From an uncultured Bacilli bacterium (GTDB lineage: Bacteria > Bacillota_I > Bacilli_A > RF39 > UBA660), in contig CAKOKM010000006.1 of assembly GCA_934091015.1 (NCBI GenBank), positions 1 to 45,493 of the forward strand: a stretch of 45,493 nt of DNA. The letters are read 5' to 3'. A model generated the notes under the pieces. The model saw nothing but the letters and a program-made list of their open reading frames with translations. It did no database searches and was not told the origin of the DNA. Positions 17,628 to 25,705 of the stretch are shown piece after piece; the first letter of the stretch is position 1; each line of letters begins with the position of its first letter. The translations under genes and the position numbers were made by a program.

Positions 17628-18782
17628 ATGAAAAGGATTGTTTTACTTGTTTGTTTATTATTTCCTTTAATGGTTTTTGGTGACAATTTAAAATTTGGTG
17701 ATAGTTTGTTTGATTGTCAAAGATTTCAATCAAACGGAATTATTTCAAGTGGATCGGGAAATTTTAATTATTGTGTTCAAGCAAAATGTGAAGGCGGACA
17801 TTGGCAAACCCAAAAATTATTTATAAGAGGTAACACAGTTACATGTTCTAATGGCAATCAAGATTACTATCAGTATGTAATCTCATCTGGTTGTAATGAA
17901 TATCAAAATACCTGTTCTAGTAATAATGCAAAAATATATTGTGGAATAACATATGCATATGATTGTAATAAAGCTGCAGATGGTTCTATTTATGTACCAA
18001 GAGGTACTACTAAAAAAACAACTACTACAACTAAAAGAAACACTATTACTAGTAAAAAAACTAATACTACTAAAACAACCAAAACTACCACTACGACTAA
18101 AACGACTACAACGACAGTTCAAGTTAAAGATAATAATGCCTTTTTAAGTAAGTTAGAAGTTAAAGGTTATACAATTAATTTTTATAAAGAAAAATTATCA
18201 TATGAAATAGTTATAGATAAATCAGTTAATAAACTAGATATAGAATATGAAACAGATTCAGATAAAGCAAGTGTAAGTATAAGAAATAATAATCCTATAA
18301 GTGTTATAAATCCTGTTATAATTACTGTAACTGCTGAAGATGGTAGTACAAAAGATTATACAATTAAGTTAACTTATAAAGCACTTTCAAATAACATTAA
18401 TATTAAAAGTTTAACTATAGATAATCATGACTTTAAGTTTGATAGCAATAGTAAAAATTATGATATTGTAATTAAAGAAGATGAAAAATCATTAAATTTT
18501 AATATTGAATTAGAAGATGAAAATGCTTCATATGAGATTGATAATAATGATGATCTAGTAAATGGAAGTGTAATTAAAGTTAGAGTTATAGCTGAAGATT
18601 TAACAGAAACCACATATAATTTTAATATTATTAAAGAAGTTGTTACAGTGCCTAAAAAGAAAAGCAATTTTTTAACTTTGTTATTAATATTTATTATATT
18701 AGGAATAATTGGAGTAGTGGCGTTTAAATTTATAAAAAATATATTACCAGCAAAGGCGGATGAGAAGTATGATTATGAATAA
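17628..18782 (+). CDS. Secreted cadherin-like surface protein with Thr-rich linker
   Basis: The ATG at 17628 with AAGAGG in front is chosen over a TTG at 17613, giving 384 aa. It has a signal peptide (MKRIVLLVCLLFPLMVFGD) and a Cys-rich domain like that of the preceding gene (KCEGGHW, VTCSNGN, YAYDCNK). A Thr/Lys-only linker follows (about residues 125-165), then two cadherin-like beta-sandwich repeats (INFYKEKLSYEIVI, FKFDSNSKNYDIVI), then a C-terminal membrane helix (about 345-368). It is a smaller relative of the 1149-aa protein two genes upstream. Its stop lies inside the next gene's start region, so the two are translationally coupled. Confidence 0.75.
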   Translation: MKRIVLLVCLLFPLMVFGDNLKFGDSLFDCQRFQSNGIISSGSGNFNYCVQAKCEGGHWQTQKLFIRGNTVTCSNGNQDYYQYVISSGCNEYQNTCSSNNAKIYCGITYAYDCNKAADGSIYVPRGTTKKTTTTTKRNTITSKKTNTTKTTKTTTTTKTTTTTVQVKDNNAFLSKLEVKGYTINFYKEKLSYEIVIDKSVNKLDIEYETDSDKASVSIRNNNPISVINPVIITVTAEDGSTKDYTIKLTYKALSNNINIKSLTIDNHDFKFDSNSKNYDIVIKEDEKSLNFNIELEDENASYEIDNNDDLVNGSVIKVRVIAEDLTETTYNFNIIKEVVTVPKKKSNFLTLLLIFIILGIIGVVAFKFIKNILPAKADEKYDYE

Positions 18783-19164
18783 ATTGTTAATTTTGTTATT
18801 TAATTTAAATTATATAAATGTTTTAGCAGATACTGAGGGAAATATTGCAGATAATTTTTGTACTGATTTTGGAGATACATTAAAGTTAGTTTCGATATCA
18901 GTATTAATTGTTAGAATTTTAGTCCCATTTTTACTTATTTTTATGGCTACTTTAGATATATACAAAGCAGTAACTGGTGGAAAATCTGATGAGTTAAAAA
19001 AACAAATAACTATTTTAGGAAAAAGAATGATAATTGGACTTATGGTATTTTTTATCTTTCCTTTTGTAAGTTTGATTGTTGATTCATTGGATAATAGTCC
19101 TAGTGATTATAAGGTTTGTCTAAATTGTATTAGTAATCCGGCTAATTGTCCTTCTAAGAAATAA
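18769..19164 (+). CDS. VirB2/TrbC-like two-helix membrane protein 1
   Basis: 131 aa from the ATG at 18769 (alternatives 18760 and 18775; AAAGGCGG fits 18769 best). An N-terminal signal segment ends near VLADTEG. Two membrane helices (about 35-60 and 80-105) are separated by a short charged loop (YKAVTGGKSDELKKQITILGKRM). A Cys-containing tail follows (KVCLNCISNPANC). Two further proteins in the locus, at 21.0 and 21.4 kb, share the same helix-loop-helix plan. This is the layout of VirB2/TrbC pilins and their Gram-positive analogues, so a pilus or channel role is inferred. Sequence similarity to named VirB2 proteins is not obvious by eye. Confidence 0.6.
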   Translation: MIMNKLLILLFNLNYINVLADTEGNIADNFCTDFGDTLKLVSISVLIVRILVPFLLIFMATLDIYKAVTGGKSDELKKQITILGKRMIIGLMVFFIFPFVSLIVDSLDNSPSDYKVCLNCISNPANCPSKK

Positions 19165-19186
19165 TAATTTATAATAATTTATATAT

Positions 19187-19225
19187 GAACAAATTATCAA
19201 AAAATATTGATAGTTCGTTTTTTTT
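19187..19225 (+). terminator. Intrinsic terminator
   Basis: Long hairpin from gaac (19187-19190) with inner stem tatcaa/ttgata, continuous except for one mismatch, followed by eight T (19218-19225). It overlaps the promoter of the next gene. Confidence 0.75.
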
Positions 19226-19235
19226 GTAATATAAT
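19207..19235 (+). promoter_or_regulatory. Promoter of the pilin-like gene
   Basis: TTGATA (19207-19212), 17-bp spacer and perfect TATAAT (19230-19235). The -35 is the 3' arm of the terminator hairpin. With the AAAGGAGGA site it predicts high expression of the 76-aa product. Confidence 0.75.
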
Positions 19236-19264
19236 AAAAATGTAAAATAAAGGAGGAATTTTAA

Positions 19265-19495
19265 ATGAAAGAAGCATCAGGTGAATTAAGTATGACTGCT
19301 ATCACTGTAGTAGCTATAGCTGCAATAGCTGGTGTGTTTACGACACTTGTTTATCCTAGAATTAAGGCAAGTATTCTTTTACAAACAAAATGTTCAACAA
19401 AATATAATTGTGGTACTTGTGCTGATGGAAAACAAACTTGTCAAGTTACTGCTGAAGATGGATCTAGTGAAGCTGCAGAATGTCCTTGTGAGTAG
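19265..19495 (+). CDS. Small pilin-like protein (Flp/Tad-like)
   Basis: 76 aa: a short N-terminus MKEASGELS, one long helix (TAITVVAIAAIAGVFTTLVY) and a small Cys-rich C-terminal part (five Cys: KCS, YNCGTC, TCQ, CPCE). Size and layout fit a Flp-type or other small pilin. E7 after a Gly could serve a G|E type leader cleavage, but the classic Flp site G-xxxx-EY is absent. It has its own strong promoter and an excellent ribosome site (AAAGGAGGAATTTTAA), as expected for a major structural subunit. The next gene, 3 bp downstream, is TadE-like and starts with a similar MRESIGG. Family assignment is inference. Confidence 0.55.
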   Translation: MKEASGELSMTAITVVAIAAIAGVFTTLVYPRIKASILLQTKCSTKYNCGTCADGKQTCQVTAEDGSSEAAECPCE

Positions 19496-19498
19496 AAT

Positions 19499-19960
19499 AT
19501 GAGAGAATCAATAGGTGGTGCTTGGTTAGTTGGAATTGTAATATTTTTTATTGTATTATTTACGGGATATTTAGCACTATCTGTTAACTATTCAAAAGCT
19601 TTTAAAGTTAAAAATGAGATAATATCTTTAATTGAAGAAAACGAAGGATTAACTGATAAAACTCAGGAAAAAATAGTAAAATATTTGAATAGTGTAGGTT
19701 ATTATGTTTATGGGAAATGTAATGATATAGATAGTGATTATCTAGATAATACAGTAAATGGAAAATTAATTGGTTATGAAAAACAAGGTAATACAGATAA
19801 ATATAAATATTGTGTGTATGAAAGATCTGTTCAAGATGATACATTAAATAGAAAATATTACAGAGTTACAGTGTTTTTTAAATTTGATATTCCATTATTA
19901 GATAATGCGTTTACATTTCCAGTTACAGGAGAAAGCAAAGCAGTTTATTTTGCAAAATAG
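19499..19960 (+). CDS. TadE/TadG-like pseudopilin
   Basis: 153 aa with a short N-terminus (MRESIGGAW), one helix (LVGIVIFFIVLFTGYLALSV) and an extracytoplasmic domain with two Cys. The N-terminal helix followed by NYSKAFKVKNEII resembles TadE/TadF-type minor pseudopilins, which prime or cap Flp pili. No strong ribosome site is present; translation is probably coupled to the upstream pilin-like gene (gap of 3 bp). Position between a pilin-like and a TadZ-like gene supports the call. Confidence 0.6.
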   Translation: MRESIGGAWLVGIVIFFIVLFTGYLALSVNYSKAFKVKNEIISLIEENEGLTDKTQEKIVKYLNSVGYYVYGKCNDIDSDYLDNTVNGKLIGYEKQGNTDKYKYCVYERSVQDDTLNRKYYRVTVFFKFDIPLLDNAFTFPVTGESKAVYFAK

Positions 19961-19972
19961 TAAGGTGGTTTT

Positions 19973-20938
19973 ATGAATTTAGTTATTGTTAATGAAAATA
20001 CAAAGGTAGTAAATACGTTAACTATAGATATAATTAAAGTATTAAATGGTGTATATGATGTTAATAGTATCGAGAAAGAATTGGTTAATTTTTATTTTAA
20101 CAAAGTAATAATTGATATAACTGCTATAAAAAATTATTTTATTAATTTTGATTTATTAGAATTTTTGAATTACTTTGGGAAAGACAAAGTAATTTTACTT
20201 TTAAATGATAATCCATATTGTAGCAGCAAAGAGTTTTTAACCGTTTTAATTAATAATGGTTACTATAATTTTACTAGTAATTCACAAGGTGTTAGTTTTT
20301 TAATAAATAAATCTAATACTTACGAAGATGTAAAAAAATATGTTCAAAATAGTACATTTACAAGTGAACTAAATAGTACAATTAATTATGAAGTAGTTAA
20401 TAATGCAAATAATATTAAAGTTATAGGTATTCAAAATTTAAGTGAATATGCTGGATCTACAACTTTAATGCAACAAATGGTTAAACAATTATCTTTAAAT
20501 TATAAAGTTAAAGGAATTGAATTAAATGGATTTGATTCTGTCTATTTTAGAAATCAAAATATTTTATTTTGTAATGATTATGTAGAATTAGAAACAAAAA
20601 TTAAAGGATTCCGTGATATTGATGTAGTCATTGTTGATTTAAATAACTTTGATGATAAAAATAATATATGTGATGATATAATTTATTTGTTAGAACCAGG
20701 AATTATAAGATTATCTAAATTTGTTAAAAAAATAGATAATTATAAAGAAAAAATAGATAATATGAAAATAGTTTTAAATAGAAGTGCTTTAAAAGATGAA
20801 GAAATTAATTATTTTGAAAAAGAAACGGGATTAAGAATTTTTTACAATTTAGGTAACTTTGATGATAAGAAGGAAAGATTATTATCAGTAGATAAATTAT
20901 TAGTTAAATTAGGTTTTGAAAAGCAAAAAATGAAATGA
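19973..20938 (+). CDS. TadZ/CpaE-like protein with degenerate P-loop
   Basis: 321 aa, soluble. The first 125 residues resemble the receiver-like domain of CpaE/TadZ. The second half follows the MinD/ParA-like fold, with NLSEYAGSTTLMQQMVKQL where a deviant Walker A would lie: the Gly-Lys-Gly-Gly-x-Gly-Lys pattern is lost, as in several TadZ proteins. A second block VDVVIVDLNNF sits at the Walker B place. TadZ marks the cell site where a Tad pilus is built. No TadA, TadB or TadC gene is in the window, so it may place the type IV secretion machine instead. It ends in TGA. GGTGG precedes the start. Confidence 0.62.
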   Translation: MNLVIVNENTKVVNTLTIDIIKVLNGVYDVNSIEKELVNFYFNKVIIDITAIKNYFINFDLLEFLNYFGKDKVILLLNDNPYCSSKEFLTVLINNGYYNFTSNSQGVSFLINKSNTYEDVKKYVQNSTFTSELNSTINYEVVNNANNIKVIGIQNLSEYAGSTTLMQQMVKQLSLNYKVKGIELNGFDSVYFRNQNILFCNDYVELETKIKGFRDIDVVIVDLNNFDDKNNICDDIIYLLEPGIIRLSKFVKKIDNYKEKIDNMKIVLNRSALKDEEINYFEKETGLRIFYNLGNFDDKKERLLSVDKLLVKLGFEKQKMK

Positions 20939-20963
20939 TTATCTAAAAATATTCCTAAAATAT

Positions 20964-20992
20964 TTGACGTAATTATTTAAATAGTTTATAAT
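20964..20992 (+). promoter_or_regulatory. Strong promoter of VirB2-like gene 2
   Basis: TTGACG (20964-20969), exact 17-bp spacer and perfect TATAAT (20987-20992), 29 bp before the ATG at 21022 with an AAAGGAGA site between. One of the best sigma-A matches in the window. Confidence 0.8.
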
Positions 20993-21021
20993 CAATTTAG
21001 ATGTAAAGGAGAGATATAAAA

Positions 21022-21351
21022 ATGGATTTAAGTGGTTTCTGTACAGGTGTAAAACCAGTATTACAAGTTGCAGGATGGGTATTATTAATTTTTAAAATTA
21101 TTATTCCGTTAATTATAGTTGCTTTAGGAGCATTTGATTTAGGAAAAGCTGTTACAGCAAGTAAGGACGATGAAATTAAGAAGAGTGCTAAATCTTTAGG
21201 AATGAGAGTTCTTGCAGGTATTTTAATATTTTTAGCACCATCTATCATTTTATGGGTATTTGGACTTATTTCTGGTTTTAGTGATGCTAAGGATGCAATT
21301 GATTTCCCAACTTGTGAAACATGTCTTTTAACACCATATAATTGTAAATAA
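21022..21351 (+). CDS. VirB2/TrbC-like two-helix membrane protein 2 (candidate major subunit)
   Basis: 109 aa with no classical signal peptide. Helix 1 (about 18-40), a charged loop (DLGKAVTASKDDEIKKSAKSL) and helix 2 (about 65-88) are followed by a tail with CETCLLTPYNC. It has the same plan as the neighbouring proteins at 18.8 and 21.4 kb, including the D(L/I)xKAVT...DE(I/L)KK loop shared with protein 1. It has its own strong promoter and is followed by a terminator, so it forms a one-gene unit that should be made in excess. That is the behaviour expected of a VirB2-type pilin or channel subunit; the role is inferred. Confidence 0.65.
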   Translation: MDLSGFCTGVKPVLQVAGWVLLIFKIIIPLIIVALGAFDLGKAVTASKDDEIKKSAKSLGMRVLAGILIFLAPSIILWVFGLISGFSDAKDAIDFPTCETCLLTPYNCK

Positions 21352-21368
21352 ATAAAAAACATTAAATA

Positions 21369-21393
21369 AAAACAACTTTACTGTTGTTTTTTT
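21369..21393 (+). terminator. Intrinsic terminator
   Basis: 8-bp stem aaaacaac (21369-21376) and gttgtttt (21383-21390), 6-nt loop, T-run to 21393. Ends the one-gene unit of VirB2-like protein 2. Confidence 0.8.
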
Positions 21394-21405
21394 GTATGAT
21401 ATAAT
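21377..21405 (+). promoter_or_regulatory. Promoter of the virB6-virB4 operon
   Basis: Extended -10 TGATATAAT (TATAAT 21400-21405) with TTTACT (21377-21382) 17 bp upstream; the -35 is the loop of the preceding terminator hairpin. It would drive the genes from 21442 to about 31881. Confidence 0.6.
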
Positions 21406-21441
21406 TTTATGTGTATAATTATATAATGTTAGGTGGTAATT

Positions 21442-21843
21442 ATGAATAATAAAATTATATATATATTTATTATATTTATTTCTTCTTTTTGTTTTATAAA
21501 TGTAAAAGCAGATAGTTTAAGTGTTAATTATAATGAAAATGTTATTTTTTTAGATAATGAGAACACTGATAATGAGGAGATGGATTGTAAATCTCTTGGT
21601 TCATTTGGAGAAGATTTGCAATCAATATTTAATGTATTTAAGATAGTTGCTCCTATCCTAACTTTAGCATTATCTACATATGATTTTGTTATTTCTATAA
21701 CAAGTAAACAAGCTGAGGGGCTTCAAAAATCGGCTAAAAAATTTGCTACTAGGTTAGTATTAGTTGTACTTTTATATTTACTACCAACACTTATAAATGT
21801 TTTACTTGGTTTAACAATTGGTGGAAACACCTGCGTAGAATAG
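21442..21843 (+). CDS. VirB2/TrbC-like two-helix membrane protein 3
   Basis: 133 aa from the ATG at 21442 with TAGGTGG before it; a GTG at 21433 is less likely. The signal peptide ends at NVKADS, matching the signal of the wall-hydrolase protein at 27.5 kb. The rest repeats the two-helix plan: helix (about 65-85), loop TSKQAEGLQKSAKKFATR, helix (about 105-125) and a short tail with one Cys (GNTCVE). It starts the compact operon that continues into the VirB6-like gene 10 bp downstream. It may be a minor subunit or channel partner; function is inferred from layout. Confidence 0.6.
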   Translation: MNNKIIYIFIIFISSFCFINVKADSLSVNYNENVIFLDNENTDNEEMDCKSLGSFGEDLQSIFNVFKIVAPILTLALSTYDFVISITSKQAEGLQKSAKKFATRLVLVVLLYLLPTLINVLLGLTIGGNTCVE

Positions 21844-21853
21844 GAGTGATAAT

Positions 21854-24838
21854 ATGTTTGGTATAGCTGAAACAATTGGTGATGCGTTTGTTACTGTTTG
21901 GTATGGATTATGGATTTTAATTGATACTCTAATTTATTCTTTAATTTCTTTATTTTATCAATTATTTAATTTAATTGCTAAAGCTAGTTTGTATAATAGT
22001 GAAAACGCCGATATATCAACAATTGTAGATCGTATTTCTATTATTCTTGGGATAGGAATGCTTTTTATTCTTGCATATAATATTATTTTACTTATTATGA
22101 ATCCAGATAAATTTAGTTCTGGTGGAGATAAGTCAATGCAAGGATTATTTAAAAATGCGGTTTTATCTATAGTTATGCTTACAGCATATAGTACAGTTTT
22201 TACATATATGACTAAATTGCAAAATAGTATTATTGATTCACAAGTAATTGAAAATATAATTTTAGGACCAGGTGATACTTCAAGTGAGATAAAATCTAAT
22301 AATATGGGATCGATGGTTGCAACAAAGATTTTTATGGCGTTTTATTATCCTGTAGATAAAGATGGCAATTATCTTGATTGTGGAAATATCAGTTACGATG
22401 AAACGGGAAATATAATTACTGATGCAGTACTAAAGGAAGCATCAGGTAAAAAACTATGTGATAAATATCAAGAAGGAATAATAGCAGCAAGTAATGGAAA
22501 TATAAATGCTTTACTTACTGATTCATATCTTTTTTCTGCAATGAAATCAGGGCCTCCAGGAATAAAATACATGTATATTATATCAAGTATTTGTGGTGTA
22601 GTTGCACTTCTTATGTTTATTTCATATGTAATTGATATTGGAATAAGAGTTGCTAAAATGGCATTTTTGCAAATAATTGCACCAATTCCTATTATGGCAT
22701 ATATTACTAAACCTAATGGTGGTGTATTTTCTAAATGGTTAGATAATTTGATTAAAACTTATTTAAGTTTATTTATGCGATTAATTACAATATATTTTTC
22801 AATGTTTCTTATTTCATTATTAACAAGTCAAGTTGGAAATAATAGTGGTGGTGTATTTGGAAACAGTGAAAATGTTAGTGGCGTATTAAAATTATTTGGA
22901 AACGTTGTTTTAATATTAGGTGTTTTATTATTTGCAAAGGATGCACCAAAATTATTAGAAAATTTATTAGGTACAACATTTGGCGAAGGTGGAGGCTTCT
23001 CACCTAAAGCGATTGCTAAAAAATTAAATGGAGTAAGAGAAGCCCCTCTTGTTGGTGGTGCAATTGGCAAGGGACTTGATCAAGCAAATAAAGGTATTGG
23101 AGCAGCTGCTGGATGGTATGGTGCAAGACGTGCTGCTATTCGAAATAATAATAGGCTTGAAAAACTACAAAGACAAGGAAAAGATACAGGCGGTTTAACA
23201 CACATGGATGTAAAAGCTGCTGGATTACAAGGACGTCATAATGGTTACAAAAAAGGTGGTTTTGGTCAAGCTAAAGCTCAAGGCGAAAGCGTTTTTCAAC
23301 AAACATATGGATATGGTAAGAAACAAGGTCATAGTGGTGGATTTTCTAGAGGTACTCTTGCTGATGAAAAATATGGAAAAATGTATGAAAAAAGTGTTAA
23401 AGATCATGCAGAAGCAAGAAATGATGAAATTAGAAATCAAGCAATTGGACAAGAAATTCCTAATGATGCAGCAACAACTCGTATGAAAGCTAGCGATTAT
23501 ATGAATGATAATGCTGAATTCGCAACAAATTCGCAATCTTATAAAGATGCTGCAAAATTTGTAGATGATGAAGCTAGAACTAAAGGAATTACACTTACTC
23601 CTGAAGAACGTAAAGCGAAGATTAATGAAAGACTTAGTCAAATTGCAGCAACAACTACAAATGAAAAAGAAAAACGTGCAATAAATTCTTATCTTGCAAG
23701 AGATAAAGTCATAAGTGAATATCAATCAACTGTGTTAGGTGGAAACCAAGAAGCTATTGCTAAGATAAAACAAGATGCATTAAGTCAAACAAAGGCAATT
23801 GTTAAAGCAGAAATTGATAGTAAAGGTATAAATGGAGTAATAACTGATCAAAATGTAAAATTACAATTAGAAGGTGCTGCTCAGGCAAAAGTTAGTGGAG
23901 TTATGGCTTCCGTTAAAGGTGATATTTCAAAATTAAATATAGATGCTAGCTCAATGGGTAAAATTAATGCGACTGCTGTTGCAAATGTAGAAGCACAAAT
24001 CAATAATGCTGGTGGAATAGGAAATATAACTTTAACTGCTGAGCAACAAGCAAGTGTTAATGCTACGCTTCAAGCAAAAGTTGCAGAAGCAATTACTAAA
24101 GCGGGTGGAACATCTAATATTGCATTAGATGCAACAAGTCAAGCAACACTTGCTACTACAGAACAAGCAATGAAAAATAGTGCTAATAGTGAGATTGAAG
24201 CTAGATTAAATAACGAGTTTACATCAGCTGATGAAACAAAAATCAGAAATGAGATTTATAGTAATTCAACTGTTGATGAAGGTGGAATAATTAGAACTTT
24301 ATCTCCTCAAGAATTAAAAGAAAGAGCTGATAAAGCGGTTACACAAGCAAAAGAAGATAAACGTCAAGAAATTGCTGGCGAAGTATTTGATAAATTAAAT
24401 GATAGTATCGCTAAAGTACGTGATGGATTAGTTAAAAAACAAGTGGCAGGAAATTATAAAGATGAGGCTACTAAAGCAATATTAATTAATGAACAAACAA
24501 CAAAAGAAGCTGAAAAATTCATTTATGATCAAGAATATAAAGCTAGCGTTGAAGAACATTTATATAAGCAAAAATATAATGATGTTGAAAATAAATTGAT
24601 GATAGAAGCTACAGATGCTGCAATTAGTAAGATGTCTGAAGTTGTAATGAATTATGAAGAAGGCAGAATTAAAGGAGATTATACAAATAATAAAGATGGA
24701 TCACTTGATTCAGTTTATAATGCAGAATATGTTCAAAATGAAAAAATTAGTACTGGTGGAGTTAAAACTAAATCAGCTGAAGATCTTGCATGGGATAAAA
24801 TTAAAAAAGCAGTTTTAGATCAGGATAAAAAGAAATAG
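21854..24838 (+). CDS. VirB6/TrbL-like polytopic T4SS protein with long repeat-bearing cytoplasmic tail
   Basis: 994 aa. The first 390 residues contain about six membrane helices with the VirB6/TrbL arrangement: a paired N-terminal region, a long extracytoplasmic loop (about 130-225) and the conserved run IRVAKMAFLQIIAPIPIMAY near 275, followed by LSLFMRLITIYFSMFLISLL. The following Gly-rich stretch (about 390-560) and an Ala/Lys/Gln-rich helical tail to the C-terminus are soluble. The tail contains 31-residue repeats (about 657-780). VirB6 forms part of the inner-membrane channel; extended C-termini occur in 'VirB6-like' proteins of some lineages. AGGAGTG precedes the ATG. Confidence 0.82.
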   Translation: MFGIAETIGDAFVTVWYGLWILIDTLIYSLISLFYQLFNLIAKASLYNSENADISTIVDRISIILGIGMLFILAYNIILLIMNPDKFSSGGDKSMQGLFKNAVLSIVMLTAYSTVFTYMTKLQNSIIDSQVIENIILGPGDTSSEIKSNNMGSMVATKIFMAFYYPVDKDGNYLDCGNISYDETGNIITDAVLKEASGKKLCDKYQEGIIAASNGNINALLTDSYLFSAMKSGPPGIKYMYIISSICGVVALLMFISYVIDIGIRVAKMAFLQIIAPIPIMAYITKPNGGVFSKWLDNLIKTYLSLFMRLITIYFSMFLISLLTSQVGNNSGGVFGNSENVSGVLKLFGNVVLILGVLLFAKDAPKLLENLLGTTFGEGGGFSPKAIAKKLNGVREAPLVGGAIGKGLDQANKGIGAAAGWYGARRAAIRNNNRLEKLQRQGKDTGGLTHMDVKAAGLQGRHNGYKKGGFGQAKAQGESVFQQTYGYGKKQGHSGGFSRGTLADEKYGKMYEKSVKDHAEARNDEIRNQAIGQEIPNDAATTRMKASDYMNDNAEFATNSQSYKDAAKFVDDEARTKGITLTPEERKAKINERLSQIAATTTNEKEKRAINSYLARDKVISEYQSTVLGGNQEAIAKIKQDALSQTKAIVKAEIDSKGINGVITDQNVKLQLEGAAQAKVSGVMASVKGDISKLNIDASSMGKINATAVANVEAQINNAGGIGNITLTAEQQASVNATLQAKVAEAITKAGGTSNIALDATSQATLATTEQAMKNSANSEIEARLNNEFTSADETKIRNEIYSNSTVDEGGIIRTLSPQELKERADKAVTQAKEDKRQEIAGEVFDKLNDSIAKVRDGLVKKQVAGNYKDEATKAILINEQTTKEAEKFIYDQEYKASVEEHLYKQKYNDVENKLMIEATDAAISKMSEVVMNYEEGRIKGDYTNNKDGSLDSVYNAEYVQNEKISTGGVKTKSAEDLAWDKIKKAVLDQDKKK
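23822..24193 (+). repeat. Four tandem 31-residue repeats in the VirB6-like tail
   Basis: Residues 657-687, 688-718, 719-749 and 750-780 align as four 31-residue units. Units start with K/A-G-x and share an aliphatic-Asp/Thr-Ala block near position 8-12, then an Ala-rich amphipathic stretch with regular A..A..A spacing. AGGIGNI and AGGTSNI mark the start of units 3 and 4. DNA identity is low, so the repeats are old. A shorter, looser unit may precede at about 628-656. Confidence 0.65.
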
Positions 24839-24849
24839 GAGGATAAAAT

Positions 24850-25170
24850 ATGGGGAACAATGAATATTTAATTCCAGCAAATTCAAAAAAATCAATGTTA
24901 ATATTAGGTATGTTTAATAGTACAGATTTAATTATTGTTGGAACAGGGTTTACAATTACACTTATATTGTTATTTGTTATAAAAGCAAATACGCTATTTG
25001 GAATTATATCTATAATTCTTCCAATGTTGATTTGTGCAACACTTGTATTACCACTTCCAAATCAACATAATGTGAGAACATTTATTAAGAATATTTATAT
25101 GTTTTTTATAGAACAAAAAGAATATCGTTGGAAAGGTTGGTGTATTCGAAATGGCGAAGACACAAAATAA
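24850..25170 (+). CDS. PrgI-family / VirB3-like T4SS protein
   Basis: 106 aa: a short soluble start (YLIPANSKKSMLIL), two close membrane helices (about 28-50 and 52-75), then a basic tail ending in KEYRWKGWCI, the conserved end of PrgI proteins. PrgI is the Gram-positive VirB3 counterpart and normally lies directly upstream of virB4, as here. It recruits or steadies VirB4 at the membrane. GGAGG lies before the ATG, and the stop overlaps the next gene by 20 bp. Confidence 0.82.
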   Translation: MGNNEYLIPANSKKSMLILGMFNSTDLIIVGTGFTITLILLFVIKANTLFGIISIILPMLICATLVLPLPNQHNVRTFIKNIYMFFIEQKEYRWKGWCIRNGEDTK

Positions 25171-25705
25171 ATTTTCGGAAGATTGGTTACCAGTTAAAAA
25201 AATCGAAAATGGAATGATAATTTTAGATAACAATTGGATAGTAACAGGAATTAAAGTTGAACCTAAAAATATCTTTATTTTAGATTATCAAACTCAAAAT
25301 AATATTATATTTAATTTTAGAAATTTTTATAATACAATTGATTATGAATTTTGGCTTATAGTTGCAGATAGACCAGTAGATATAAAAATGTATTTATCTC
25401 AATTACAGCTTGATTTTGATAATGCTCAAACTCAAGCTGTAAGAAAATTAATTGCTGAAGATATTCAAAAAGCTGAATTATTTTCTGGTAATGAATATAA
25501 CGTTGTTGATACTGAGTATTATATATTATTTAGAGATAAAAATTTAGATGTAGTTAATAAACGTATTCAACAGTTAATAACTCAATTAGCAAGTATTGGA
25601 TTAATATCAAGTAAAGCTAGTGATGAAGATTTAAAATTCTTGTTGCAAAATTTCTTAAATGGGGGACAAAAAAATGAATTTGGGACGGTGGTAACTTATG
25701 AGTAG
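25151..25705 (+). CDS. VirB4 N-terminal domain protein (TraC-like), separate gene
   Basis: 184 aa, soluble. It has the start pattern of VirB4/TraC proteins: DWLPVKKIENGMIILDNNWI, then a beta-alpha domain with PVDIKMYLSQLQLDF. It carries the N-terminal part that is fused to the ATPase in most VirB4 proteins (about 800 aa in all). The next gene starts within its last codons (ATGAGTAG, 8-bp overlap) and carries the rest. Both genes have usable starts and stops, so I read a real gene split rather than a frameshift. Confidence 0.75.
   Translation: MAKTQNKFSEDWLPVKKIENGMIILDNNWIVTGIKVEPKNIFILDYQTQNNIIFNFRNFYNTIDYEFWLIVADRPVDIKMYLSQLQLDFDNAQTQAVRKLIAEDIQKAELFSGNEYNVVDTEYYILFRDKNLDVVNKRIQQLITQLASIGLISSKASDEDLKFLLQNFLNGGQKNEFGTVVTYE

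Noticed and set aside
23225..23725. Minus-strand 166-residue frame inside the VirB6-like gene
   Set aside because: Composition (Phe/Cys/Ile/Ser runs) is that of an antisense frame of Lys/Glu/Ala-rich coding sequence; no start signal.
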